Positions 26,502 to 34,753 of a DNA stretch of 64,000 bases are shown piece by piece. The DNA is from a bacterium (GTDB lineage Bacteria > Actinomycetota > Acidimicrobiia > Spongiisociales > Spongiisociaceae): assembly GCA_028821235.1 (NCBI GenBank), contig JAPPGV010000089.1, positions 29,839 through 93,838 of the forward strand, written 5' to 3'. The notes beneath the pieces were generated by a model that was not told the origin of the DNA, ran no database searches, and saw only the letters and a program-made list of their open reading frames with translations. The position numbers and the translations under genes were made by a program. Positions within the stretch are counted from its first letter, which is position 1; each line of letters opens with the position of its first letter.

Positions 26502-27164
26502 TCAGACGGGCCAACTACGCATGTGGTAGGCGTCGTCCCAGAACATCCACTCGTACCGCATGCCGAGGCGCCACTTCTCGAGGAGCCCGTCGAGGTCTTC
26601 CTGGTCGAGTCCCTCGCTGAGCCGATCAACTGCCGCTCGGAAATCGTCCATCAGGTCGTGGTGCACCTCGCTGCCGTAGAACTCCATCCAGTTCTCGCGG
26701 CGCTCCTCCCCGATGTTGCCCGAGATCCTCTCGCCGATCAGATCGTAGGTCCAAGGGCAGGCCACGAAGCTGGCTAGCCAGTCGATCGTACGCCCGTGTA
26801 GCGCGTTGTACCACATGTGGTACGTGTATCCCCGGCATGCGGGCGCCATCGGTGGCAGTTTGTTGCGATCACCTCCGAACACCTCCAGGAGGTCGCCCTG
26901 CCGATCCTCACTGGGCTCGAGATTCCAGTCCCGGGTCAACAGATCGAACGTAGCCTTGTCCGGCGCCTTCGCCGCTGCGACCAGGCGGCACTTGTAGACG
27001 GCGTCCACGTACTGGGTGTTCTGCTCGAAGTAGAAGCGCAGCACCCCGTCGGGCAGGCGTCCTGCTTCCAAGTCAACCAGGAAGGGGTGGTTCTCGATGG
27101 CGGTCCAGATGTCGGTGGTGTTGTCCCAGAACCACTGAGCCCGGCTGGCGACATCCTCGCCCAT
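26502..27164 (-). CDS. TenA/thiaminase II family protein (paralog 2)
   Basis: A 220-aa TenA-fold protein clearly homologous to paralog 1. The nucleophile is C136 (VACPWTYDLIG) with Y140, and the acid is E205 (MRYEWMFWDDAY). The residue at the TenA substrate-binding Asp is again Asn (N49 in EQNTQY), followed by the conserved Tyr (Y52). ATG 27164 is preceded by GGAAGGAGA; the longer frame upstream is only the shadow of the divergent SDR gene. It precedes the Opp-type binding protein, and the two share the minus strand. Substrate unknown; an N-heterocycle or aminopyrimidine is likely. Confidence 0.87.
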   Translation of the reverse strand: MGEDVASRAQWFWDNTTDIWTAIENHPFLVDLEAGRLPDGVLRFYFEQNTQYVDAVYKCRLVAAAKAPDKATFDLLTRDWNLEPSEDRQGDLLEVFGGDRNKLPPMAPACRGYTYHMWYNALHGRTIDWLASFVACPWTYDLIGERISGNIGEERRENWMEFYGSEVHHDLMDDFRAAVDRLSEGLDQEDLDGLLEKWRLGMRYEWMFWDDAYHMRSWPV

Positions 27165-27243
27165 CGGCGGTCTCCTTCCTTCCGTCCAGTATGTGAATCG
27201 TAACTGTAAGGTTGCCTGCCGGGTGTGGATCGGGAGGAACGTA

Positions 27244-28005
27244 ATGCCAAGACTGCGAGGAAAGAGGGCGCTGGTCACCGGAGCCGGCTCGGGCATGGGC
27301 GCGGCCACGAGCCGACGGTTCGCGCGCGAAGGTGCCTCCCTTGCCCTGGTGGATCGCAATGCAGACGGCGTAGTCCGTGTAGCCGATGAGATCCGTTCGG
27401 CAGGAGCGACCGCCGTTCCGGTTGCGGCCGATCTGGCCCTGGCCGCTGGTGTGCGCCGAGCGATAGAGGAGTCGGTGGGGGGACTCGGCGGGATCGACAT
27501 CCTGGTGAACTGTGCCGGCGTGGGCCAGCATCCGAAGCCCATCGAGAAGACGGATGAGGCCGAATTCGACCGCATCTTCTCCGTCAACGTCCGGAGTGTG
27601 TTCTTCATGATCCGGGCGGCGCTTCCCCATCTGGCGGAGGCGAGCGAGCCGGTCATCGTCAACATCGCATCGAACATCGCGATCCGGCCTCGTCCGGGAT
27701 ATGCGGCCTACACGGCGAGCAAGGGGGCGGTGGCTTCACTCACCCGGAGCCTGGCTCTCGAGCTTGCTCCAAGGAACATACGGGTCGTGGCGCTGTGCCC
27801 GGCGGCTTCGGATACTCCCATGCTGGTCGAGTTTATGGGAGGTGAGAACACGGCCGAGAGCCGGAAGGCGATCGCCGAGGCGATCCCCATGGGCCGCCTG
27901 GTGCAACCGGACGAGGTGGCCGCCGTGGCCGCTTGGGCGGTGTCGGAGAATGCCAGGATGGTTACCGGAGAACTGATCTCTGTAGACGGCGGCCGGGGCC
28001 TCTGA
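27244..28005 (+). CDS. SDR family oxidoreductase
   Basis: A 253-aa short-chain dehydrogenase. VTGAGSGMGAATSR is the NAD(P)-binding T-G-x-x-x-G-x-G motif, DRNAD at the end of the second strand suggests NAD(H), NCAG is the structural motif, and Y-T-A-S-K (AAYTASKGAV) the catalytic Tyr/Lys. The C-terminus TGELISVDGGRGL is standard. ATG 27244 follows GGGAGGAAC. It is divergent from TenA paralog 2 across 79 nt, so co-regulation is possible. It probably oxidises an alcohol intermediate of the adjacent pathway. Confidence 0.9.
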   Translation: MPRLRGKRALVTGAGSGMGAATSRRFAREGASLALVDRNADGVVRVADEIRSAGATAVPVAADLALAAGVRRAIEESVGGLGGIDILVNCAGVGQHPKPIEKTDEAEFDRIFSVNVRSVFFMIRAALPHLAEASEPVIVNIASNIAIRPRPGYAAYTASKGAVASLTRSLALELAPRNIRVVALCPAASDTPMLVEFMGGENTAESRKAIAEAIPMGRLVQPDEVAAVAAWAVSENARMVTGELISVDGGRGL

Positions 28006-28307
28006 CTCCTAACAGTCGCCGCTCGACTACTTCGCCTTTCCGGCGAATCCGAACACCCCGTTACCGAGCGTTCGTCGAGCACACGGCCATCCCCGCCGAT
28101 CCCCACATCCTCGCCCCCGCGTTGATAGCAGCCAACCGCGAGCGTTGGCTCGACTTGTGGAACAGCGCCGTCCTGCGCTGACATGATCCGGCGGGCTATC
28201 CCCGCGAGGATCGACTCGTTGCGATGGATCGCCACGAGAACGGTCGTCGTGGGGATACCCCTCGGTCATCACGCCCTATTCGCCGGTCTGGAGCACGACC
28301 TCCGCCC
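28006..28307. other. Gene-free stretch between convergent SDR and alcohol dehydrogenase genes
   Basis: About 300 nt without a convincing gene. A plus-strand frame through 28050-28181 reads PADPHILAPALIAANRERWLDLW, which looks like the tail of some protein but has no start, Shine-Dalgarno or partner; it may be a decayed remnant. AGCCAAC (28130-28136) and GTTGGCT (28144-28150) form a 7-bp inverted repeat. No RNA gene was recognised. Confidence 0.5.
28130..28150. terminator. Candidate bidirectional hairpin between convergent genes
   Basis: A perfect 7-bp inverted repeat (AGCCAAC / GTTGGCT, 7-nt spacer) lies between the convergent SDR and dehydrogenase 3' ends. There is no U-tract, so terminator function is a weak inference from position. 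Confidence 0.3.
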
Positions 28308-29390
28308 TCACGCCTCCCCATCGAAGGTGATGACGGAGCGGGCCACGGTCCCGTGTTCGAGGTCGTCCATGGCGATCCCGATCTCATCGATGGGTCGGGT
28401 CCGTCCGACGAGTTCGTCCAGCTTGATCATGCCCTGGCGGTAGAGCTCCAAGTACCTGGGAATATCGGTCCGGGTCCGGGTCGATCCCATGTTCGAGCCC
28501 TTCACCGTCTTCTCGTAGAGGAAGTCAACGCCCGGCAGCGAGATGTCGACTCCCTCGGGGATCATCCCGATCAGCACGGCCGTACCCCCGGGCCGTAGCG
28601 ACGCGAATGCATGCTCGGCGGTCGTCTTCTGCCCTATGGCGTCAAACGCATAGTCGACGCCCCCGTGCGTGATCTCCATCAACTCGTCCACCGGGTCACG
28701 CGAGATGATGACGTCGGTGGCGCCGAACTTTCGAGCGGACTCCGCCTTGCCCGGGAACACGTCGATGGCGACGATCCGGCCCGCACCCGCGACCGCGCTT
28801 CCCTGGATGACGTTCAGCCCGACCCCGCCAGCGCCTATCACCGCCACGGTGGCGCCGGGCCTCACGCCGGCGGTGTTGAAGACCGAGCCCAGGCCGGTGA
28901 TCACCGCACATCCGACCGTCGACGCGCTGAGCAAGGGTATGTCCCGATCGATCCTGGTCACGGCGTGTTCGTGGACGAGCATCATCTCCGCGAACGCCCC
29001 AACGCCCCAGTAAGGATGTATCTCCTCCCCGGACCGCGACAGGCGCGGGCGGCCGCCATCGCGCATCGTGCCCTCCTGCTGGCAGAGAGCCATCCTGCCG
29101 GCCAGGCACCACTCGCAACGGCCGCAGAAGACCATGAGGCAGGCCACGACATGATCCCCCGGAGCCACGTACCTCACGTCCTCACCGACAGCTTCCACGA
29201 TCCCCGATGCCTCGTGGCCCATCACGGTGGGCAGCGGGGTCGTGTAGTGGCCCACGAGATAGTGGTGATCCGATCGACAGACACCGGCGGCGACGGTCCT
29301 GACCAGTACCTCGCGCGGAGCCGGGGTGTCGACCGCGACATCTTCGATTCCGAGCCGGCCCGGGATGGACCTGAGAACTGCTGCTTTCAT
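28308..29390 (-). CDS. Zinc-dependent alcohol dehydrogenase (MDR family)
   Basis: A 360-aa medium-chain dehydrogenase. GVCRSDHHYLVGH and MGHEASGIVEAVG give the catalytic zinc ligands, CGRCEWCLAGRMALC the structural zinc Cys set, and VIGAGGVGLNVIQ the Rossmann GxGxxG; the strand-ending Asp in AIDVF suggests NAD. ATG 29390 is the MDR-typical start (KAAVLRS). It lies 17 nt behind the molybdopterin large-subunit gene, suggesting a two-step alcohol/aldehyde oxidation pair. The protein at 57936-59039 is a paralog. Confidence 0.9.
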   Translation of the reverse strand: MKAAVLRSIPGRLGIEDVAVDTPAPREVLVRTVAAGVCRSDHHYLVGHYTTPLPTVMGHEASGIVEAVGEDVRYVAPGDHVVACLMVFCGRCEWCLAGRMALCQQEGTMRDGGRPRLSRSGEEIHPYWGVGAFAEMMLVHEHAVTRIDRDIPLLSASTVGCAVITGLGSVFNTAGVRPGATVAVIGAGGVGLNVIQGSAVAGAGRIVAIDVFPGKAESARKFGATDVIISRDPVDELMEITHGGVDYAFDAIGQKTTAEHAFASLRPGGTAVLIGMIPEGVDISLPGVDFLYEKTVKGSNMGSTRTRTDIPRYLELYRQGMIKLDELVGRTRPIDEIGIAMDDLEHGTVARSVITFDGEA

Positions 29391-29407
29391 CACTCGCTCC
29401 CTTCGAG

Positions 29408-31777
29408 CTACGGCTCCTGCTCGCCCGCAGGGGGAGATGCGAGGTGGGCTACCAGGCCGGGGGTGAGAGGGAGGCGGTCGACTATCGGATGACCGGGGAG
29501 GGCGTCGGCGACCGCGTTGGCTATGGCCGCCGGCACGGCGATCATCCCCGATTCCCCCATCCCCTTCACTCCCAATACCGTGTTGGGCGAGGGAGACTCG
29601 ATGTGACCGATCCGGATGGTCGGCACCTCGGCGCAAGTGGGGATCAGGTAGTCCATGAGGCTGCTGGTCAGTACCTGTCCATCGGCGCTGTATGCCACTC
29701 GTTCCTGCAAGGCGTATCCCAGGGCCTGTGCCGCGGCGCCGTGAAGTTGGCCCTCCACGATCAACGGGTTGATCACCCGGCCGCAGTCCTCGACAGCGAC
29801 CAGGTCGACGACCGTGACGGAGCCGGTCTCCAGGTCGAGCTCTACCGTGGCCACCACGCAGCCGTTCGAATAGGTGGCGCCAGGGTCGTGGAAGCGTTGC
29901 GAGCTGAGCGTCGGCTCGGGTTCTGCGACGCGCACCGCAGGGTCGAAATAGGCGGCCGCAGCCACGCGCTCCACGGCCATCCCGGCAGACCGGTCACCGG
30001 CCACGTGCACGACCCCATCACTGATGTCGAGATCCCGTTCGGACGCCTCCAGCAGATGGCCGGCGATCCGCAACAGCTTCGACCGCACGTCCTCGGATGC
30101 CAGGACCACCGCTCCGCCCGTCACGACGGCAGTGCGCGAGGCACGCGTGCCGGCGATGCTCGGTGGGGTGGCGTCGGTGTCGTCACTCCTTACCTCGATG
30201 GTCTCCGGGGGGATACCCAGGGCGGCGGATGCCAGTTGGACCAGTGTCGTCTCGTGGCCCTGGCCCTGGGTGGGTGTCCCGACCGACACCGTGACATGTC
30301 CGGTGGAGTCCATGGTGACACGAGCGGCATCGTGGGAGGCGAAGACCCAGTGGGACTGGGCCGCGCCGGCGCTTCCCCATCCGTTCGGCTCGACGTACGG
30401 GCTGATGCCGATCCCGCGCCGGCGCGGGTACATGTCGCTTTCCTGCTGCTGACGGAACGAGTGGTAGCAGGCCATCTCCAGGGCCTCGTGCATGGATTCG
30501 CGAAACGATCCGCTGTCATAGACCATGCCCGTGACGTTGGTGTAGGGCGTCTCCTCCGATCGGATCATATTCATGCGCCGCAGCTCCGCCGGATCCCGTC
30601 CTTCCTCACGGGCTATGTGATCTATGAGCAGCTCGCGGGCGGTGTGGGAGGCGGTCCATCCCACCCCTCGGTACGGGGATGCCGGCGCCTTGTTGGTGAG
30701 GACTGCCAGGATCTCGCATTCGTAGTGATCGATCCTGTAGAGGCTCGGGACGAGCAGCGCCGACAGATACGGTTCGATGAGCGCGCTGGCGCTGTTGTGG
30801 GAGTAGGCGCCGGCGTCCCCGATGATCCTGGCGCGCATCGTCCGGAATCGGCCGGTTTCGTCGACGCTGATCTCCAGGGACACGATCTGTTCCTTGGCCT
30901 GCGGGGCGGCGACCAGATTCTCCCGCCGGTCCTCGATCCACCTCACGGGGCGTTCCAGTGCCATCGACGCCAGGGCGACCGCTACCTCCTCCGGCGCCGC
31001 AGGGATCTTCTGGCCGAAGCCTCCCCCGACGTCAGGGACGATCACCCGCACCCTTGACTCGGGGACGCCGGTGCTGACGGCCAGGCGACGGCGTAGCAGG
31101 TGATGGCCCTGGGTCGAGGACCACACCGTCAGCCGCCCCCGGCCGGCGTCGTAGGAGGCCAGGCAGCCGCGTGTCTCCATGGGAACCGCCGTTGCCCGTC
31201 CTCCATGGAACTCGGATCTGTACACCCGGTGGTCTGATGCTGACTCCTTTTCCGGATCCCCGAACCTTTTCACCTCCCTGAAGACGACATTCGAGCCGAG
31301 CCCGGGGAAGAGCAACGGTGCGCCGCTGCGGGCGGCGGTTCGTGCGTCGGTTACCGCGGGAAGCTTCTCGAAGTCGAGGAAGACGAAGTCTGCCCCGTCC
31401 TCGGCGGCGTAGCGGTCCTTCGCAACCACGAGGGCGACCGGCTCGCCGACGTAGCGGACCCGGTCTCCGGCGAGCGGCGGCTGCGGGGTCTTGGCGAGTC
31501 CCTCGATGGCTACGGAATCCACCAGCGGAGCGTGATCCGGGAGCGTCACCGCCGTCAGCACGGCTCGAACACCGTCGAGCCCGCCCGCTTCCCGCGGATC
31601 GACCCCACGCAGGATGGCATGTGCGTACGGCGATCTCACGAAGGCTGCGTCGAGAGTCCCCGGGAGGCGAACATCGGCCAGGTACTCGCCCGAACCGGTG
31701 AGAAGCTGGGGATCCTCCCTGCGGGTAAGCGGCGCGCCGATCAGGGAGGCGATTCGATCCCTGTGGCCACCCGTCAT
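29408..31777 (-). CDS. Xanthine dehydrogenase/aldehyde oxidase family molybdopterin-binding large subunit
   Basis: A 789-aa CoxL/XdhA-like subunit. The N-terminal Ald_Xan_dh_C domain (GSGEYLADVRLPGTLDAAFVRSPYAHA) is followed by Mo-cofactor segments VGGGFGQK, GTPTQGQGHET and the C-terminal GVKGMGESGMI, which carries the catalytic Glu. The CO-dehydrogenase form I active-site loop (AYRCSFR) is absent; the equivalent is ASPYRGVG, so it is not CODH form I. Such enzymes hydroxylate aldehydes or N-heterocycles but need a FeS and usually an FAD subunit; neither is in the window. The intact length argues against decay. Confidence 0.88.
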   Translation of the reverse strand: MTGGHRDRIASLIGAPLTRREDPQLLTGSGEYLADVRLPGTLDAAFVRSPYAHAILRGVDPREAGGLDGVRAVLTAVTLPDHAPLVDSVAIEGLAKTPQPPLAGDRVRYVGEPVALVVAKDRYAAEDGADFVFLDFEKLPAVTDARTAARSGAPLLFPGLGSNVVFREVKRFGDPEKESASDHRVYRSEFHGGRATAVPMETRGCLASYDAGRGRLTVWSSTQGHHLLRRRLAVSTGVPESRVRVIVPDVGGGFGQKIPAAPEEVAVALASMALERPVRWIEDRRENLVAAPQAKEQIVSLEISVDETGRFRTMRARIIGDAGAYSHNSASALIEPYLSALLVPSLYRIDHYECEILAVLTNKAPASPYRGVGWTASHTARELLIDHIAREEGRDPAELRRMNMIRSEETPYTNVTGMVYDSGSFRESMHEALEMACYHSFRQQQESDMYPRRRGIGISPYVEPNGWGSAGAAQSHWVFASHDAARVTMDSTGHVTVSVGTPTQGQGHETTLVQLASAALGIPPETIEVRSDDTDATPPSIAGTRASRTAVVTGGAVVLASEDVRSKLLRIAGHLLEASERDLDISDGVVHVAGDRSAGMAVERVAAAAYFDPAVRVAEPEPTLSSQRFHDPGATYSNGCVVATVELDLETGSVTVVDLVAVEDCGRVINPLIVEGQLHGAAAQALGYALQERVAYSADGQVLTSSLMDYLIPTCAEVPTIRIGHIESPSPNTVLGVKGMGESGMIAVPAAIANAVADALPGHPIVDRLPLTPGLVAHLASPPAGEQEP

Positions 31778-31951
31778 CGGCGTCCCTGGAAGTCGACGGC
31801 GATCCCGCGCCGTGCGGGTCTGTACGTCCGCTCCATCCGGAAGGTTGGTGACCGGGGTCGCGGCCGCGCCGGACGCGGCAAGTTAGATTGCAGGCAGACC
31901 ATCGCATGAACCCGCGCGGTGGGTGTCGACTCCGATTGTACAGGGAGGCAC

Positions 31952-33505
31952 ATGTCCCGGACCCTGATAGCGGGCGGCACCGTGCTGGCGAACGGGGACC
32001 TGGGAACCATTGCGGACGGCGCCCTGGTGGTCGAGGACGGGATCATCATCGAAGTGGGGGAGAGGACCCGTCTCGAGGCGCACGGTCCCTTCGAGACCGA
32101 ATTGGGCGGCACCGACCGGATGATCCTTCCCGGTTTCGTGAACGGCCACTACCACACCGAATGCTGGACCGCCCCGGGGCTCCTAGGAAGCCTGTTCGAG
32201 CTGGACAATCTCTACATGGGCTCGGGGCTAATCGACACCACCGAGGAGATCATCGAGCTGCTGGCCACCTACGGGCTGATCCATGCGGCCAAGGGGGGCC
32301 AGACCACCCTGATCGACACCTTCTACGGTCGGCCCTGGATACACCTTCTGGGTGCCGAGGCCGCGCTCCGGGCCTACGACGCGGTCGGGCTGCGCGTGGC
32401 GCTCGGGATCACCATGAGGGACCAGAACACGTATGCCCATGAGGATGACGAGAAATTCCTGGCCCGTCTCCCGGCCGCCATCGCGGAGGAGGTGCGGAAC
32501 TCGCCCCTCGGTTACGCCTGGCCGATCGAGGATCAGTTCCGGGTTTTCGACCAGCTGTACCGGGAGTGGGACGGGCGCAGGGGACGATCCCGCATCATCC
32601 TGGCCCCGGACTGGACTCCGGTCTGCTCGGACGATCTGTACAGACGCTGCCGCCGGGCGGCCGATGAGTACGGCACGACGATCACCACCCACGCGCTGGA
32701 GACGCGCTCCGAACTGATGTGGACCGTGGAGAACGTGGGTCCGTCGGGGATGCGCCGCCTTGAGGAACTAGGCGTGCTCGGCGAGGACGTCACCCTGTCG
32801 CACTTCGTGTGGGCCACCGACGAGGACATAGCGGTCGTCGCCGGTAGCGGGGCGGTGCCCGTGCACTGCCCCGGCTCGAACCTTCGTTCCTCGACGGGCA
32901 TCTGCCGGGTGCGGGACGTCCTCTCGGCGGGCGGTTCGCTCAGCATCGGCACCGATGGCATCGCTTCCGGGGACCGCGAGGACATGATCGGCGAGGTGAG
33001 GCTGGCGAGCTACTTGCAGCGGGACGCCGGTGACATCACCTCCGGCCCGATCCCGGGGGAGACTCTGCTCCGGGCCGCCACCGAGGGCGCCGCCGTGCCG
33101 GCGGGGTTCGGAGGAGAGGTAGGAAGGTTGGCCCCCGGCTACCAGGCCGATCTCGTCTGCTTCCGCACCGACCGGATCGGTTTCCCGGCCGCCCGCTACG
33201 CCAGGACCCCGGCACCGGATCTCCTGGTGGAGCGGGCCGACGCCGGCGACATAGAGTTCGTCATGGTGGGTGGTGAGATGGTGGTACGGGACGGGGAGGT
33301 CCTGCTGGTGGACGAGCAACGGATCATCGACCGCATCAACGAACTCGCAGAGGATCTCTACAAGCCCACCGCAGAGGCCCGCCGGCGGCGGGAACTAGCC
33401 GATCTCATGACCACCCACATAGAGGAGATCTGCCGGCGCTGGTACCAGATACCCGTCCACCGTCCGGCCACCATCATGAACACCCGCAGGGCTCCAGGTG
33501 CGTGA
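31952..33505 (+). CDS. ATZ/TRZ-type amidohydrolase (cytosine deaminase-like superfamily)
   Basis: A 517-aa paralog of the enzyme at 17353-18912, sharing PGFVNGHYHT (metal N-x-H-x-H), APDWTPVCSDDLY, THALETRSE, SHFVWATDEDI and IGTDGIAS (in the first paralog FGTDSIS). A deaminase- or chlorohydrolase-type hydrolysis of an N-heterocycle is likely. ATG 31952 follows CAGGGAGG. It starts a plus-strand series with Gfo/Idh, DapA-like, enolase-superfamily and LLM genes. Confidence 0.88.
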   Translation: MSRTLIAGGTVLANGDLGTIADGALVVEDGIIIEVGERTRLEAHGPFETELGGTDRMILPGFVNGHYHTECWTAPGLLGSLFELDNLYMGSGLIDTTEEIIELLATYGLIHAAKGGQTTLIDTFYGRPWIHLLGAEAALRAYDAVGLRVALGITMRDQNTYAHEDDEKFLARLPAAIAEEVRNSPLGYAWPIEDQFRVFDQLYREWDGRRGRSRIILAPDWTPVCSDDLYRRCRRAADEYGTTITTHALETRSELMWTVENVGPSGMRRLEELGVLGEDVTLSHFVWATDEDIAVVAGSGAVPVHCPGSNLRSSTGICRVRDVLSAGGSLSIGTDGIASGDREDMIGEVRLASYLQRDAGDITSGPIPGETLLRAATEGAAVPAGFGGEVGRLAPGYQADLVCFRTDRIGFPAARYARTPAPDLLVERADAGDIEFVMVGGEMVVRDGEVLLVDEQRIIDRINELAEDLYKPTAEARRRRELADLMTTHIEEICRRWYQIPVHRPATIMNTRRAPGA

Positions 33506-33529
33506 ACGGCCATCGTAGACAGGTACACT
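33502..33529 (+). promoter_or_regulatory. Candidate promoter upstream of the Gfo/Idh/MocA gene
   Basis: GTGAAC at 33502-33507 and TACACT at 33524-33529, 16 nt apart, could serve as -35 and -10, giving a leader of about 80 nt before the ATG at 33614. The -35 overlaps the end of the amidohydrolase gene. Weak evidence. Confidence 0.3.
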
Positions 33530-33613
33530 GCGCGACCGACCGTTCAAGTGGCTCGCCGGCGCTGTCACACCCCGGGCGGGTCCCCGGCGGCCGCATCAGG
33601 GTGAGGAGAGGGG

Positions 33614-34621
33614 ATGACCATGGAGCCGATCCGGTGCGCCCTGGTCGGGCACGGCATGATCGGCAGGGAACACGCCCGGATCATCGCCGCTCATCCGGCG
33701 GCGGAGTTGGTTGCAGTCTGCGATACCGACCCCGATGCCGGCGCCACCGTCCCGGAGGGAACCCTCTTCACGACCGACCTGGATGTTGCCCTGGATGTCG
33801 AGGGCCTCGAAGCGCTATGGGTTTGCACGCCCCAGCACTTGCATCTGCCGGTCGTCGAGGCCGGTCTGATCCGCGGCCTGCATGTCTTCTGTGAGAAGCC
33901 GTTCGCGTCCTCGCTGGATGACGCTGATCGCATGATGGAGCTCGATGCGTCGACCACCGGCGACCTGGTGATCGGCCATACATTGCGTTTCGACCCGAAC
34001 TACGTCGCTATACACCAGGCCGTGACGGAGGGGCGGCTGGGTGACATAGTCCATATCTCGGCGCGCTGGAACGCGCCGGACTACGAGGGCAGGATCATCT
34101 CCGGCCGTACCACCATTCCCCAGGAAATGGCCATTCACGATCTCGACGTGATGCGCTGGCTGGTCGGGGACATCGAGCACGTCTACGCAGAGGCGGCCGC
34201 ACATGCGGTGGTGGGACCGGGGCCGGATGCGGCGGTCGGCACGGTGCGGTTCCGTTCCGGCGCGGTCGGTGCCCTGGATCACAACTGGATCCTCCCCTTC
34301 GAATCCGGGCTGCGCTCCGACCACCGGTTGGCCGTCTTCGGGACCCGCGGTAGCGCGTACATCGAGACCCGCGACTCACCGGCGGTCGTCTTCAGCCTGG
34401 ACGGTCTCGAGCATGTTCATTCGGGCTATTACTCCTACCCGAACGACATACCGTTCGGCGCCCTTCCCTCGGAGGACGCCTTCTTCCTCGGCCGGGTGCG
34501 GGACGGTAGGGACTGGCCGCTGACGCTGCACGACGCCCGGGCCGCTCTCGTAGCGGCCCTCGCGATGGACCGTTCGATAGCGGAGGGGCGCGTCGTCTCG
34601 ATTGCCGAGGTCGGCGGCTGA
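33614..34621 (+). CDS. Gfo/Idh/MocA family oxidoreductase (paralog 1)
   Basis: A 335-aa NAD(P)-dependent oxidoreductase. IRCALVGHGMIGREHARI is the Rossmann start, VCTPQHLHLPVVEAGL the second NAD-binding segment, and FCEKPFA the E-K-P motif with the catalytic/binding Lys; ATTIPQEMAIHDLDVMRWL-type H-D-x-D is the substrate helix. GAGGAGAGGGG precedes the ATG. It is strongly similar to the protein at 50224-51228, including VFGTRGSAYIETRD versus VFGTRGAGYVEMRD. The family oxidises sugars, inositols or related polyols and also acts in amine pathways; the substrate is unknown. Confidence 0.9.
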   Translation: MTMEPIRCALVGHGMIGREHARIIAAHPAAELVAVCDTDPDAGATVPEGTLFTTDLDVALDVEGLEALWVCTPQHLHLPVVEAGLIRGLHVFCEKPFASSLDDADRMMELDASTTGDLVIGHTLRFDPNYVAIHQAVTEGRLGDIVHISARWNAPDYEGRIISGRTTIPQEMAIHDLDVMRWLVGDIEHVYAEAAAHAVVGPGPDAAVGTVRFRSGAVGALDHNWILPFESGLRSDHRLAVFGTRGSAYIETRDSPAVVFSLDGLEHVHSGYYSYPNDIPFGALPSEDAFFLGRVRDGRDWPLTLHDARAALVAALAMDRSIAEGRVVSIAEVGG

Positions 34622-34716
34622 CAACCGACGGGGCTGCGCCATCGCGTAGCCGGTGGCCAAATACTCGTGGATGGGGGTTCACAGGAGGAGCGAGCGGACC
34701 CCTTGGCTCTCCTGAC

Positions 34717-34730
34717 CTGGGGTTCCCCAG
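34717..34730. promoter_or_regulatory. 14-bp perfect palindrome before the DapA-like gene
   Basis: CTGGGGTTCCCCAG is self-complementary and lies 23 nt before the ATG at 34754. TACCAT at 34742-34747 sits 6 nt before that ATG and would suit the -10 of a leaderless transcript, in which case the palindrome would fall in the promoter spacer and could be an operator. No -35 was recognised. Confidence 0.4.
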
Positions 34731-34753
34731 CCGGAAACCGGTACCATCCGGTC

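Noticed and set aside
16179..27164. Interpretation of the TenA genes as a thiamine biosynthesis or salvage operon
   Set aside because: No thiC, thiD, thiE, thiM or thiXYZ-like gene and no TPP-riboswitch-like sequence was noticed; the importer is of the Opp type and the TenA pocket Asp is changed.
28006..28307. Small gene of about 60 aa on the plus strand (28000-28181)
   Set aside because: No ribosome binding site or plausible start after the SDR stop; at best a decayed fragment.
29408..31777. Carbon monoxide dehydrogenase (CoxL form I)
   Set aside because: The AYRCSFR active-site loop is absent and CoxM/CoxS genes are missing.
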